DNA of 64,000 nt, taken from NCBI RefSeq assembly GCF_051020955.1, contig NC_135019.1, forward strand, positions 10,747,501-10,811,500. The letters run 5' to 3'. Of this stretch, positions 1 to 11,004 are shown piece by piece. Source of the DNA: Megalopta genalis. Its lineage: Eukaryota; Arthropoda; Insecta; Hymenoptera; Halictidae. Below the pieces are notes generated by a model. That model saw nothing but the letters and a program-made list of their open reading frames with translations. It was not told the origin of the DNA and ran no database searches. Position 1 is the stretch's first letter. Each line of letters begins with the position of its first letter. The position numbers were made by a program, and so were the translations under genes.

Positions 1-39
1 CACATATCAACTAACTCGCATGCACTTAATAACTAAGGC

Positions 40-112
40 GAATCCATCGGCGGATGATAATCCCACGGCGGATGATAATCCCTCGGTGGATGATAATCTC
101 TGTAATGAACCT
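40..112. repeat. Subrepeat cluster CGGCGGATGATAATCC
   Basis: Three tandem copies of a unit of about 22 bp (core CGGCGGATGATAAT, with CATCC/GGATG pairing). The same expansion occurs at about 5955-6010 and 9085-9145; other monomers have a single copy. Confidence 0.88.
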
Positions 113-501
113 GACATGATTGAATTCAAGTTAGTTTGAATACAAGGCGAAATAGGAAACCTAAGACCAGCACACGAGTGCCAAGCTAACCCGCACACGA
201 GTGCAATTTGTGGGTAAATGGAGGAAACGAAATTATAGAGAATTTGGAAAATTTTGGCGAAAATATGAAACCTAAGACGCATCCCACGGCGGATGATAAT
301 ATCTGTAATGAACCTGAAACCATTGAATTAAAGTTAGTCTGAATTCAAGTCGATATAGAAAACCTAAGACCAGCACACGAGTACCAAGTTAACCAGCACA
401 CGAGTGCCAAGCTAACCCGCACTCGAGTGCAATTAATGAGAAAATGTGGAGAAAATGAAATTTAACAAACTTAAATTAAGAAAACTAACAACCTATAAGC
501 G

Positions 502-2009
502 CCTCGGGCATCTCGGGGTCGCTACCCCCCGTACTCACTTGCGGGCGCCACCCGCAAGCGAGCCCCTGAGGGACCTCCGATCGGAGGAATACCAATATCA
601 ACAATTTTCGGATGAAACATTATTTCCAGCCCTGACTTGAAATATAAATCCACACACTTTTACAATCAACACTATTTTGCAATATAAAGTTTGCAGCTAT
701 TTGCTCGGTATCACCCCCGACTCAAAAAATATTGCCATGGGCAACATTTTCTAGGTCGATGATGTTACCGATTGCCCGGGTCTCACCGCGAGGAGGTTGC
801 TGCTTTAGAGACCCGAAAGGGAGTCTGAGCGAAGTCGGAATTCGCTATGGCTCCCTTTCTTACAACGACGACTTATAAACTAACACACACGCTCGCCAGC
901 TAGCTAGCACACACCCACACTCACTCACACGTTTGCATATGTCAAGTATTTTTGCGGACCAAAGTGGATCAAAGAAGAAGTCTCCGATCCACGGAGACCA
1001 AGATGAATCAGTGCAGAAGGCAGTGATTCTTTCAAAGTGAGAAACAAGTGCGAGTCAGTGCAGAAGGCACTGACTCGAGGGTGACGCGTCGCGTACAATG
1101 CTCGCACAAGTCTGGAGCCTCGCAGATCTCGATGACCGGCGCGATCACATGAGGAATGATGATCCAAAGTTGGATCATCCCACAATGAGTCGGATTTCTC
1201 GCCCTGCGCCCCGCCCCCAAGAGAGAGCTAAGGACGGCTTACATTGCGAATGTGCGAAGCGAGAGCCTCCCCAGAAGGAAGGTCCGCGTTCGAATCACCA
1301 CGCCGCATGGTCACTCATCGAACATCGAGATGTGTCCGGAATTACCCAAGAGTTTGCGCAAGCAATGCCACCACAGCTCTCTGCTGTGGCGGAATAAATA
1401 ACGAGACGTGAAAAAGTGAAGCTTGGGCAATAGTACTCGACATATGCGAACTTAGCGACTCGGGTACCTCGGGGACGCTACCCCCCGTGCCCCCCACGAG
1501 CGCTCCCGTGGGTCGGGGGCCCCTGAGGGAACTTAACCCCTTGCCGTATCCTTTACATTTATAATAACTAGAAATTTCTCGATTGTAATAATTTCTCGGA
1601 AGGAGAGGAACATTTGTATTTATTGTGAGACTATATTTTTTGAACAATTAAATATTGTGGTGAGAAGAAGAGAAATTTTGAAGAACCTGAGAGAGAAAGA
1701 AAGTAATAATATTCATTCTTCAGAGAAATCGTTATCAAAAGCTAGATTCGTTAAAGCACGGCAAGAGGTTAAAAATCTTAAACTAAGACGCACGCACTTA
1801 TTAACTAAGACGCATCCCACGGCGGATGATAATCTATATAATGAACCTGAAACCATTAAATTCAAGTTAGTATGAATACAAGGTTAAATAGGAAACCTAA
1901 GACCAGCACAGGAGTGCCAAGCTAACCCGCACACGAGTGCAATTTTTGAAGAAATGGAGGAAATGAAATTTTACAAAATTAATTTCAGAACCCTAACAAC
2001 CTACAAGCG
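502..2009 (+). repeat. Array monomer U1 (canonical)
   Basis: Reference monomer of 1508 bp. Inverted repeats in order: box A cruciform 502-572; palindrome CCTCCGATCGGAGG 574-587; long hairpin 707-769; CGGGTCTC/GAGACCCG 777-815; AAAGGGAG/CTCCCTTT 816-858 with an inner AGCGAA/TTCGCT; GTGGATC/GATCCAC 964-992; GAATCAGTGC/GCAGTGATTC 1005-1029 (one mismatch); CGAGTCAGTGC/GCACTGACTCG 1051-1077 (perfect 11 bp, loop AGAAG); GATGATCCAA/TTGGATCATC 1158-1179; CCACAGC/GCTGTGG 1371-1389; box G about 1457-1546. The strand is arbitrary, set by the orientation in which the landmarks are described. Confidence 0.9.
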
Positions 2010-3610
2010 CCTCGGGTACCTCGGGGACGCTAACCCCCGTACTCACTTGCGGGCCCCTCCCGCAAGCGAGCCCCTGAGGGATCTCCGATCGGAGGAATTA
2101 TAATTTCAACAATTTTCAAACGCGAAACTTTATTTCGAGCTCCAACTTAAAGTGTAAATTCACACACTTTTACAATACAAAGATTGCAGCTATTTGCTCG
2201 GTATCATCCTTGACCCAGGAATTCATTGCAATTCGCAACATTTCCTGAACCGAGGATGATACTGATTGCCCGGGTCTCACCGCGAGGAGGTTGCTGCTTT
2301 AGAGACCCGAAAGGGAGTCAGAACGAAGCCGGAATTCGCTATGGCTCCCTTTCTTACAACGACGACTTATGAAACTAAGACACTCACACGCTTGCTAGCT
2401 AGCTATCACACACTTATGCACACTCACTCGATCGTATATGTCAAGTACTATCGCGGACAAAAGTGGATCAAAGAAGAAGTCTCTGATCCACGGGGACCAA
2501 AATGAATCAGTGCAGAAGGCAGTGATTCATTCAAAGTGAGAAACAAGTGCGAGTCAGTGCAGAAGGCACTGACACGAGGGTGACGCGACGCCTACAATGC
2601 TCGCACAAGTCTGGAGCCGCGCAGATCTCGATGCTCGCCGTTTTCACATGAGGAATAATGATCCAAAGTTGGATCATCCCACAATGGGTCGGATTTCTCG
2701 CCCTGCGCCCCGCCCCCAAGAGAGAGCTAAGGACGGCTTACATTGCGAATGTGCGAAGCGAGAGCCTCCCCAGAAGGAAGGTCCGCGTTCGAATCACCAC
2801 GCCGCATGGTCACTCGTCGAACATCGAGATGTGTCCGGACTTACCCAAGAGTTTGCGCAAGCAAGGCCACCACAGCTCTCTGCTGTGGCGGAGTCAACTA
2901 CGAGACGCGAAAAAGTGAAGCTAAGGCAATAGTACTCGATATATGCGAAATTGGCGACTCGGGTATCTCGGGGACGCTACCCCCCGTGCCCCCCACGAGC
3001 GCTCCCGTGGGTCGGTGGCCCCTGAGGGATCTTAACCCCTTGCCGTACCATTTCCTTTACATTTGTAATAACTGGATGTTTCTCAATTGAAATAATTTCT
3101 CGAAAGGAGAAGAAAATTTGAATTTATTCCGAGACTACTATTCGTGAACAATTAAATATTGTGGTGAGATGAAGAGAAATTTAGACGAAGTTGAAAAAAC
3201 AAAATAATAGTCATTCTTAAGAGAAATCTTTATTATAAGCTAGACCCGTTAAAACGCGGCAAGAGGTTAAGATTCTTAAACTAAGACGCACCCACTTATT
3301 AACTAAGACGCATCCCACGGCGGATGATAATCTCTGTAATGTACCGAAAATGATTGAGAATAGTTAGACAGAATACAAAAAGGGTACCAGGAATAAATAG
3401 AAAACCTAAGACCAGCACACGAGTACCAAGCTAGCCCGCACACGAGTGCAAAGCTAAACCGCACACGAGTGCCAAACTAACCAGCACACGAGTGCCACGC
3501 AAACTAGCACACGGGTGCCAAGCTAACCCGCACTCGAGTGCATTTTTTGAGAGAATGGAGAAAATGAAATTTAACAAACTTAAATTAAGAAAACTAACAA
3601 CCTATAAGCG
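2010..3610 (+). repeat. Array monomer U2, with six hairpin subrepeats
   Basis: It is 1601 bp, about 90 bp longer than canonical because the GCACACGAGTGC subrepeat at 3412-3542 is present six times rather than two to three. Its long hairpin (2201-2262) is the CAGGAA/TTCCTG type rather than the A/T-rich type of U1. The 300-bp block at 2597 has lost the usual stop near its end, so the short open frame runs on into the spacer. Confidence 0.88.
3412..3542. repeat. Subrepeat cluster GCACACGAGTGC, six copies
   Basis: Six imperfect copies of 21-24 bp, each with core GCAC-ACGA-GTGC (a 4-bp stem with a four-base loop) and spacer CAAGCTAACCC. The last copy is GCACTCGAGTGC, a perfect 12-bp palindrome. 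Smaller clusters of the same unit occur at about 160-205, 368-433, 1902-1942, 6090-6178, 7655-7690 and 10900-10937. Confidence 0.9.
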
Positions 3611-4551
3611 CCTCGGGCATCTCGGGGACGCTACCCCCCGTACTCACTTACGGGCCCCACCCGCAAGCGAGCCCCTGAGGGACCTCCGATCGGAGGAATA
3701 CCAATATCAACAATTTTCGAGCACTGGACTGGAACTATAAATCCACACACTTTTACAATACACACTATTTTACAATAAAAAGTTTGCAGCTATTTGCTCG
3801 GTATCATCCCCGACTCAGCAATTCATTGCAATTCGCAACATTTCCTGAACCGAGAATGATACCGATTGCCCGAGTCTCACCGCGAGGAGGTTGCTGCTTT
3901 AGAGACCCGAAAGGGAGTCAGAGCGAAGCCGGAATTCGCTATGTCTCCCTTTCTTACAACGACGACTTATAAACTAACACACACGCTCGCCAGCGAGCTA
4001 GCACACACCCACACTCACTCACACGTTCGCATATGTCAAGTACTTTTGCGGACCAAAGTGGATCAAAGAAGAAGACTCCGATCCACGGGGACCAAAATGA
4101 ATCAATGCAGAAGGCAGTGATTCTTTCAAAGTGAGAAACAATTGCGAGTCAGTGCAGAAGGCGCTCACTCGAGGGTGACGCGACGCGTACAATGCTCGCA
4201 CAAGTCTGGAGCCGCGCAGATCTCGATGACCGGCGCGATCACATGAGGAATGATGATCCAAAGTTGGATCATCCCACAATGGATCGGATTTCTCGCCCTG
4301 CGCCCCGCCCCCAAGAGAGAGCTAAGGACGGCTTACATTGCGAATGTGCGAAGCGAGAGCCTCCCCAGAAGGAAGGTCCGCGTTCGAATCACCACGCCGC
4401 ATGGTCACTCGTCGAACATCGAGACGAGTCCGGACTTACCCAAGGGTTTGCGCAAGCAAGGCCACCACAGCTTTCTGCTGTGGCGGAGTCAAAAACGAGA
4501 CGCGAAAAAGTAAAGCTAAGGCAATACTACTGGACATATGCGAACTTAGCG
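3611..4551 (+). repeat. Array monomer U3, shortened by box A / box G recombination
   Basis: Only 941 bp. After the 300-bp block (from 4192) the sequence enters box G (CTTAGCGACTCGGGTACC) but leaves it as box A (ACTCACTTGCGGG, then CCGATCGG). The AT block and both subrepeats, about 567 bp, are missing. The crossover lies in the core shared by the two boxes (CTCGGGGACGCTA, then a C run). Confidence 0.88.
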
Positions 4552-6246
4552 ACTCGGGTACCTCGGGGACGCTAACCCCCGTACTCACTTGCGGGCCCCT
4601 CCCGCAAGCGAGCCCCTGAGGGACCTCCGATCGGAGGAATTATAATTTCAACAATTTTCAAACGGAACTTTATTTCGAGCTCCAACTTAAAGTGTAAATT
4701 CACACACTTTTACAATACACGCTTTGTTATAATACAAAGATTGCAGCTATTTGCTTGGTATCATCCTTGTCCCAGGAATTCATTGCAATTCGCAACATTT
4801 CCTGAACCGAGGATGATACTGATTGCCCGGATCTCACTGCGAGGAGGTTGCTGCTTTAGAGACCCGAAAGGGAGTCAGAACGAAGCCGGAATTCGCTATG
4901 GCTCCCTTTCTAACAACGACGACTTATAAACTAACACACACGCTCGCCAGCTAGCTAGCACACACCCACACACTCACTCGTTCGCATATGTTAAGTACTT
5001 TTGCGGACCAAAGTGGATCAAAGAAGAAGACTCCGATCCACGGGGATCAAAATGAATCAGTTCAGAAGGCAGTGATTCTTTCAAAGTGAGAAACAATTGC
5101 GAGTCAGTGCAGAAGGCACTCACTCGAGGATGACGCGACGCGTACAATGCTTGCACAAGACCAGAGCCTCACAAATCTCGATGACCGGCGCGATCACATG
5201 AGGAGTGACGATCCAAAGTCGGATCCTCCCACACATTGGGATGCCATTTCTCGCCCTGCGACCTAAAACTAAGTTAGGCCGCCTTACCCGTCTGAATCGG
5301 CACTAGGCGAGAGCCTACACAGGTAAACCTGTGTGACCATTTCTCGCCCAACACCCCGCCCCTCATAGGAGCTAAGGACGGATTACTGGCCGAACAGCGA
5401 CCAGGGAAGAGCCTTCACGCCGCATGATCACTCGCCGAACATCGAGAAGTGTTCGTACCTACCCAAGAGATTGCGCAAGCAAGGCCGCCACAGCTTTCTG
5501 CTGTGGCGGAGTCAAAGACGAGACGTGAAAACATAAAGCTAAGACAATAATACTGGACATATGCGAAATTAGCGGCTCGGGTACCTCGGGGACGCTACCC
5601 CCCGTGCCCCCCACGGGCGCTCCCGTGGGTCGGGGGCCCCTGAGGGAACTTAACCCCTTGCCGCACCATTTTCTTTAAATATATAATGACTAGAAATATA
5701 CCGATTATAATTATTTCTCAGAAGGAGAAGAAAATTTCTAATTATTGTGAGACTACATTTCATTGAACAAGTAAATATTGTAGTGAAAAGAAGAGAAGTT
5801 TAGACGAAATTGGAAGAATAAAATAATGTTCATTCTTAAGAAAAATCTTTAGTAAAAGCTAGTCCCGTTAAAGTACGGCAAGAGGTTAAGAATCTTAAAC
5901 TAAGCCACACACACACATATCAACTAACTCGCACGCACTTATTAACTAAGACGTATCCCTCGGCGGATGAAAACCCCTCGGCGGATGATAATCCCACGGC
6001 GGATGATAATATCTGTAATGAACCTGAAAAGATTGAATTCTAGTTAGTATCAATACAAAATAGGTAACAATTCGAATTAGGAAACCTAAGACCAGCACAC
6101 GAGTGCCAAACTAACCAGCACACGAGTGCCAATCTAACCAGCACACGAGTGCCAAGCTAACCCGCACTCGAGTGCAATTAATGAGAAAATGTGGAGAAAA
6201 TGAAATTTAACAAACTTAAATTAAGAAAACTAACAACCTATAAGAG
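4552..6246 (+). repeat. Array monomer U4, divergent
   Basis: This monomer of about 1695 bp has a diverged 300-bp block (from 5148). About 80 bp near 5260-5340 is unlike other monomers and includes new inverted repeats: CCTAA/TTAGG at 5262-5278 and ACACAGGT/ACCTGTGT at 5317-5334. Its AT block is the second subtype (GAACAAGTAAATATTG at about 5763), and it is followed by CACACACATATCAAC and an expanded CGGCGGATGATAAT subrepeat. It also carries four GCACACGAGTGC-type subrepeats at 6090-6178. It is the least typical unit of the array. Confidence 0.85.
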
Positions 6247-7760
6247 CCTCGGGCATCTCGGGGACGCTACCCCCCGTACTCACTTTGCGGGCCCCACCCC
6301 CAAGCGAGCCCCTGAGGGACCTCCGATCGGAGGAATACCAATATCAACAATTTTCGATCAGAACATTATTTCGAGCACTGGACTGGAACTATAAATCCAC
6401 ACACTTTTACAATGCACACTATTTTACAATAAAAAGTTTGCAGCTATTTGCTCGGTATCATCCCCGACTCAAAAAACATTGCCATGGGCAACATTTTCTA
6501 GGTCGAAGATGTTACCGATTGCCCGGGTCTCACCGCGAGGAGGTTGCTGCTTTAGAGACCCGAAAGGGAGTCAGAACGAAGCCGGAATTCGCTATGGCTC
6601 CCTTTCTTACAACGACGACTTATGAAACTAAAACACTCACACGCTTGCTAGCTAGCTATCACACATTTATGCACACTCACTCGATAGTATATGCCAAGTA
6701 CTATCGCGGACAAAAGTGGATCAAAGAAGAAGTCTCTGACCCATGGGGATCAAAACGAATCAGAGCAGAAGGCTATGATTCTTTTAAAGTGAGAAACAAT
6801 TGCGAATCAGTGCAGAAGGCACTGACTCGAGGGTGACGCGACGCGTACAATGCTCGCACAAGTCTGGTGCCTCGCAGATCTCGATGACCGGCGCGATCAC
6901 ATGAGGAATGATGATCCAAAGTTGGATCATCCCACAATGAGTCGGATTTCTCGCCCTGCGCCCCGCCCCCAAGAGAGAGCTAAGGACGGCTTACATTGCG
7001 AATGTGCGAAGCGAGAGCCTCCCCAGAAGGAAGGTCCGCGTTCGAATCACCACGCCGCATGGTCACTCGTCGAACATCGAGATGTGTCCGGACTTACCCA
7101 AGAGTTTGCGCAAGCAAGGCCACCACAGCTCTCTGCTGTGGCGGAGTAAATAACGAGACGTGAAAAAGTGAAGCTAGGGCAATAGTACTCGACATATGCG
7201 AACTTAGCGACTCGGGTACCTCGGGGACGCTACCCCCCGTGCCCCCCACGAGCGCTCCCGTGGGTCGGGGACCCCTGAGGGAACTTAACCCCTTGCCGTA
7301 CCATTTCCTTTACATTTATAATAACTAGAAATTTCTCGATTGTAATAATTTCTCGGAAGGAGAGGAACATTTGTATTTATTGTGAGACTATATCTTTTGA
7401 ACAATTAAATATTGTGGTGAGAAGAAGAGAAATTTTGAAGAACCTGAAAGAAAGTAATAATATTCATTCTTCAGAGAAATCGTTATCAAAAGCTAGATTC
7501 GTTAAAGCACGGTAAGAGGTTAAAAATCTTAAACTAAGACGCACGCACTTATTAACTAAGACGCATCCCACGGCGGATGATAATCTATATAATGAACCTG
7601 AAACCATTAAATTCAAGTTAGTATGAATACAAGGTTAAATAGGAAACCTAAGACCAGCACAGGATTGCCAAGCTAACCCGCACACGAGTGCAACTTTTGA
7701 GGAAATGGAGAAAATGAAATTTTACAAAATTAATTTCAGACCCCTAACAACCTACAAGCG
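6247..7760 (+). repeat. Array monomer U5
   Basis: Canonical length (1514 bp). It carries the A/T-rich form of the long hairpin and the first AT-block subtype. The 300-bp block begins at 6850 and retains the same 99-codon frame as U1, with a change to TGCCTCGCAG near its start that is shared with U6 and U8. Confidence 0.9.
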
Positions 7761-9497
7761 CCTCGGGTACCTCGGGGACGCTACCCCCCGTACTCACTTG
7801 CGGGCCTCTCCCGCAAGCGAGCTCCTGAGGGACCACCGATCGGAGGAATTATAATTTCAACAATTTTCAAACGAAACTTTATTTCGAGCTTTAACTTAAA
7901 GTGTAAATTCACACACTTTTACAATACAAAGATTGCAGCTATTTGCTCGGTATCATCCTTGACCCAGGAATTCATTGCAATTCGCAACATTTCCTGAACC
8001 GAGGATGATACTGATTGCCCGGATCTCACCGCGAGGAGGTTGCTGCTTTAGAGACCCGAAAGGGAGTCAGAACGAAGCCGGAATTCGCTATGACTCCCTT
8101 TCTTACAACGACGACTTATGAAACTAAAACACTCACACGCTTGCTAGCTAGCTATCACACACTTATGCACACTCACTCGATAGTATATGCCAAGTACTAT
8201 CGCGGACAAAAGTGGATCAAAGAAGAAGTCTCTGACCCATGGGGATCAAAACGAATCAGAGCAGAAGGCTATGATTCTTTTAAAGTGAGAAACAATTGCG
8301 AATCAGTGCAGAAGGCACTGACTCGAGGGTGACGCGACGCGTACAATGCTCGCACAAGTCTGGTGCCTCGCAGATCTCGATGACCGGCGCGATCACATGA
8401 GGAATGATGATCCAAAGTTGGATCATCCCACAATGAGTCGGATTTCTCGCCCTGCGCCCCGCCCCCAAGAGAGAGCTAAGGACGGCTTACATTGCGAATG
8501 TGCGAAGCGAGAGCCTCCCCAGAAGGAAGGTCCGCGTTCGAATCACCACACCGCATGGTCACTCGTCGAACATCGAGATGTGTCCGGACTTACCCAAGAG
8601 TTTGCGCAAGCAAGGCCACCACAGCTCTCTGCTGTGGCGGAGTAAATAACGAGACGTGAAAAAGTGAAGCTAGGGCAATAGTACTCGACATATGCGAACT
8701 TAGCGACTCGGGTACCTCGGGGACGCTACCCCCCGTGCCCCCCACGGGCGCTCCCGTGGGTCGGAGGCCCCTGAGCGATCTTAACCCCTAGTCGTACCAT
8801 TTTCTTTAAATTTATGGTGACTAGAAGTTTCCTGATTGTAATAATTTCTCAGAAGAAGAAGAAAATTTTTTAATTATTGTGAGACTACATTTCATTGAAC
8901 AAGTAAATATAGTAATGAAAAGAAGAGAAATTTAGACGAAATTGAACGAATAAAATAATGTTCATTCTTAAGAAAAATCTTTATTCAAAACTAGACTCGT
9001 TAAAGTACGGCAAGAGGTTAAGAATCTTAATCTAAGCCACACACACACATATCAACTAACTCGCATGCACTTAATAACGAAGGCGAATCCATCGGCAGAT
9101 GATAATCCCACGGCGGATGATAATCCCTCGGCGGATGATAATCTCTGTAATGAGCCTGACATGATTGAATTCAAGTTAGTTTGAATACAATGAATAGTGC
9201 AATTTGTGGGTAAATGGAGGAAACGAAATTATAGAGAATTTGGAAAATTTTGGCGAAAATATGAAACCTAAGACGCATCCCACGGCGAATGATAATATCT
9301 GTAATGAACCTGAAACCATTGAATTAAAATTAGTCTGAATTCAAGTCGATATAGAAAACCTAAGACCAGCACACGAGTACCAAGTTAATCAACACACGAA
9401 TGCCAAGCTAACCCGCACTCGAGTGCAATTAATGAGAAAATGTGGAGAAAATGAAATTTAACAAACTTAAATTAAGAAAACTAACAACCTATAAGCG
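7761..9497 (+). repeat. Array monomer U6, with second AT-block subtype
   Basis: About 1737 bp. It has the CAGGAA/TTCCTG form of the long hairpin (about 7949-8010) and a 300-bp block from 8346. The AT block is the subtype also seen in U4, and the CACACATATCAAC plus expanded CGGCGGATGATAAT segment (from 9046) matches the first bases of the window at an offset of 9045 bp. Confidence 0.88.
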
Positions 9498-11004
9498 CCT
9501 CGGGCATCTCGGGGTCGCTACCCCCCGTACTCACTTGCGGGCCCCACCCGCAAGCGAGCTCCTGAGGGACCTCCGATCGAAGGAATACCAATATCAACAA
9601 TTTTCGGATGAAACATTATTTCCAGCCCTGACTTGAAATATAAATCCACACACTTTTACAATCAACACGATTTTGCAATATAAAGTTTGCAGCTATTTGC
9701 TCGGTATCACCCCCGACTCAAAAAATATTGCCATGGGCAACATTTTCTAGGTCGATGATGTTACCGATTGCCCGGGTCTCACCGCGAGGAGGTTGCTGCT
9801 TTAGAGACCCGAAAGGGAGTCTGAGCGAAGTCGGAATTCGCTATGGCTCCCTTTCTTACAACGACGACTTATAAACTAACACACACGCTCGCCAGCTAGC
9901 TAGCACACACCCACACTCACTCACACGTTTGCATATGTCAAGTACTTTTGCGGACCAAAGTGGATCAAAGAAGAAGTCTCCGATCCACGGAGATCAAGAT
10001 GAATCAGTGCAGAAGGCAGTGATTCTTTCAAAGTGAGAAACAAGTGCGAGTCAGTGCAGAAGGCACTGACTCGAGGGTGACGCGACGCGTACAATGCTCG
10101 CACAAGTCTGGAGCCTCGCAGATCTCGATGACCGGCGCGATCACATGAGGAATGATGATCCAAAGTTGGATCATCCCACAATGAGTCGGACTTCTCGCCC
10201 TGCGCCCCGCCCCCAAGAGAGAGCTAAGGACGGCTTACATTGCGAATGTGCGAAGCGAGAGCCTCCCCAGAAGGAAGGTCCGCGTTCGAATCATCACGCC
10301 TCATGGTCACTCGTCGAACATCGAGATGTGTCCGGACTTACCCAAGAGTTTGCGCAAGCAAGGCCACCACAGCTCTCTGCTGTGGCGGAGTAAATAACGA
10401 GACGTGAAAAAGTGAAGCTAGGGCAATAGTACTCGACATATGCGAACTTAGCGACTCGGGTACCTCGGGGACGCTACCCCCCGTGCCCCCCACGAGCGCT
10501 CCCGTGGGTCGGGGGCCCCTGAGGGAACTTAACCCCTTGCCGTACCATTTCCTTTACATTTATAATAACTAGAAATTTCTCGATTGTAATAATTTCTCGG
10601 AAGGAGAGGAACATTTGTATTTATTGTGAGACTATATTTTTTGAACAATTAAATATTGTGGTGAGAAGAAGAGAAATTTTGAAGAACCTGAAAGAAAGTA
10701 ATAATATTCATTCTTCAGAGAAATCGTTATCAAAAGCTAGATTCGTTAAAGCACGGCAAGAGGTTAAAAATCTTAAACTAAGACGCACGCACTTATTAAC
10801 TAAGACGCATCCCACGGCGGATGATAATCTATATAATGAACCTGAAACCATTAAATTCAAGTTAGTATGAATACAAGGTTAAATAGGAAACCTAAGACCA
10901 GCACAGGATTGCCAAGCTAACCCGCACACGAGTGCAATTTTTGAGGAAATGGAGAAAATGAAATTTTACAAAATTAATTTCAGAACCCTAACAACCTACA
11001 AGCG
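9498..11004 (+). repeat. Array monomer U7, close match to U1
   Basis: It is 1507 bp and shares distinguishing variants with U1, such as GGGGTCGCTACC in box A and GATGAAACATTATTTCC downstream. Together with the preceding 450 bp this indicates a longer-range repeat relation of about 9 kb, with a 50-bp deletion near 9190 relative to the left copy. Confidence 0.9.

Noticed and set aside
707..769. Possible microRNA precursor
   Set aside because: Hairpin size fits, but it lies in a tandem repeat with many other hairpins, the stem has several mismatches, and nothing shows Drosha/Dicer processing.
1098..1397. Repeated 99-codon frame in each monomer of the left array (also 62-codon frame on the other strand)
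   Set aside because: It recurs because the DNA recurs; frames overlap on both strands, U2 and U3 have lost the stop, U4 is disrupted, and there is no recognisable domain or codon pattern.
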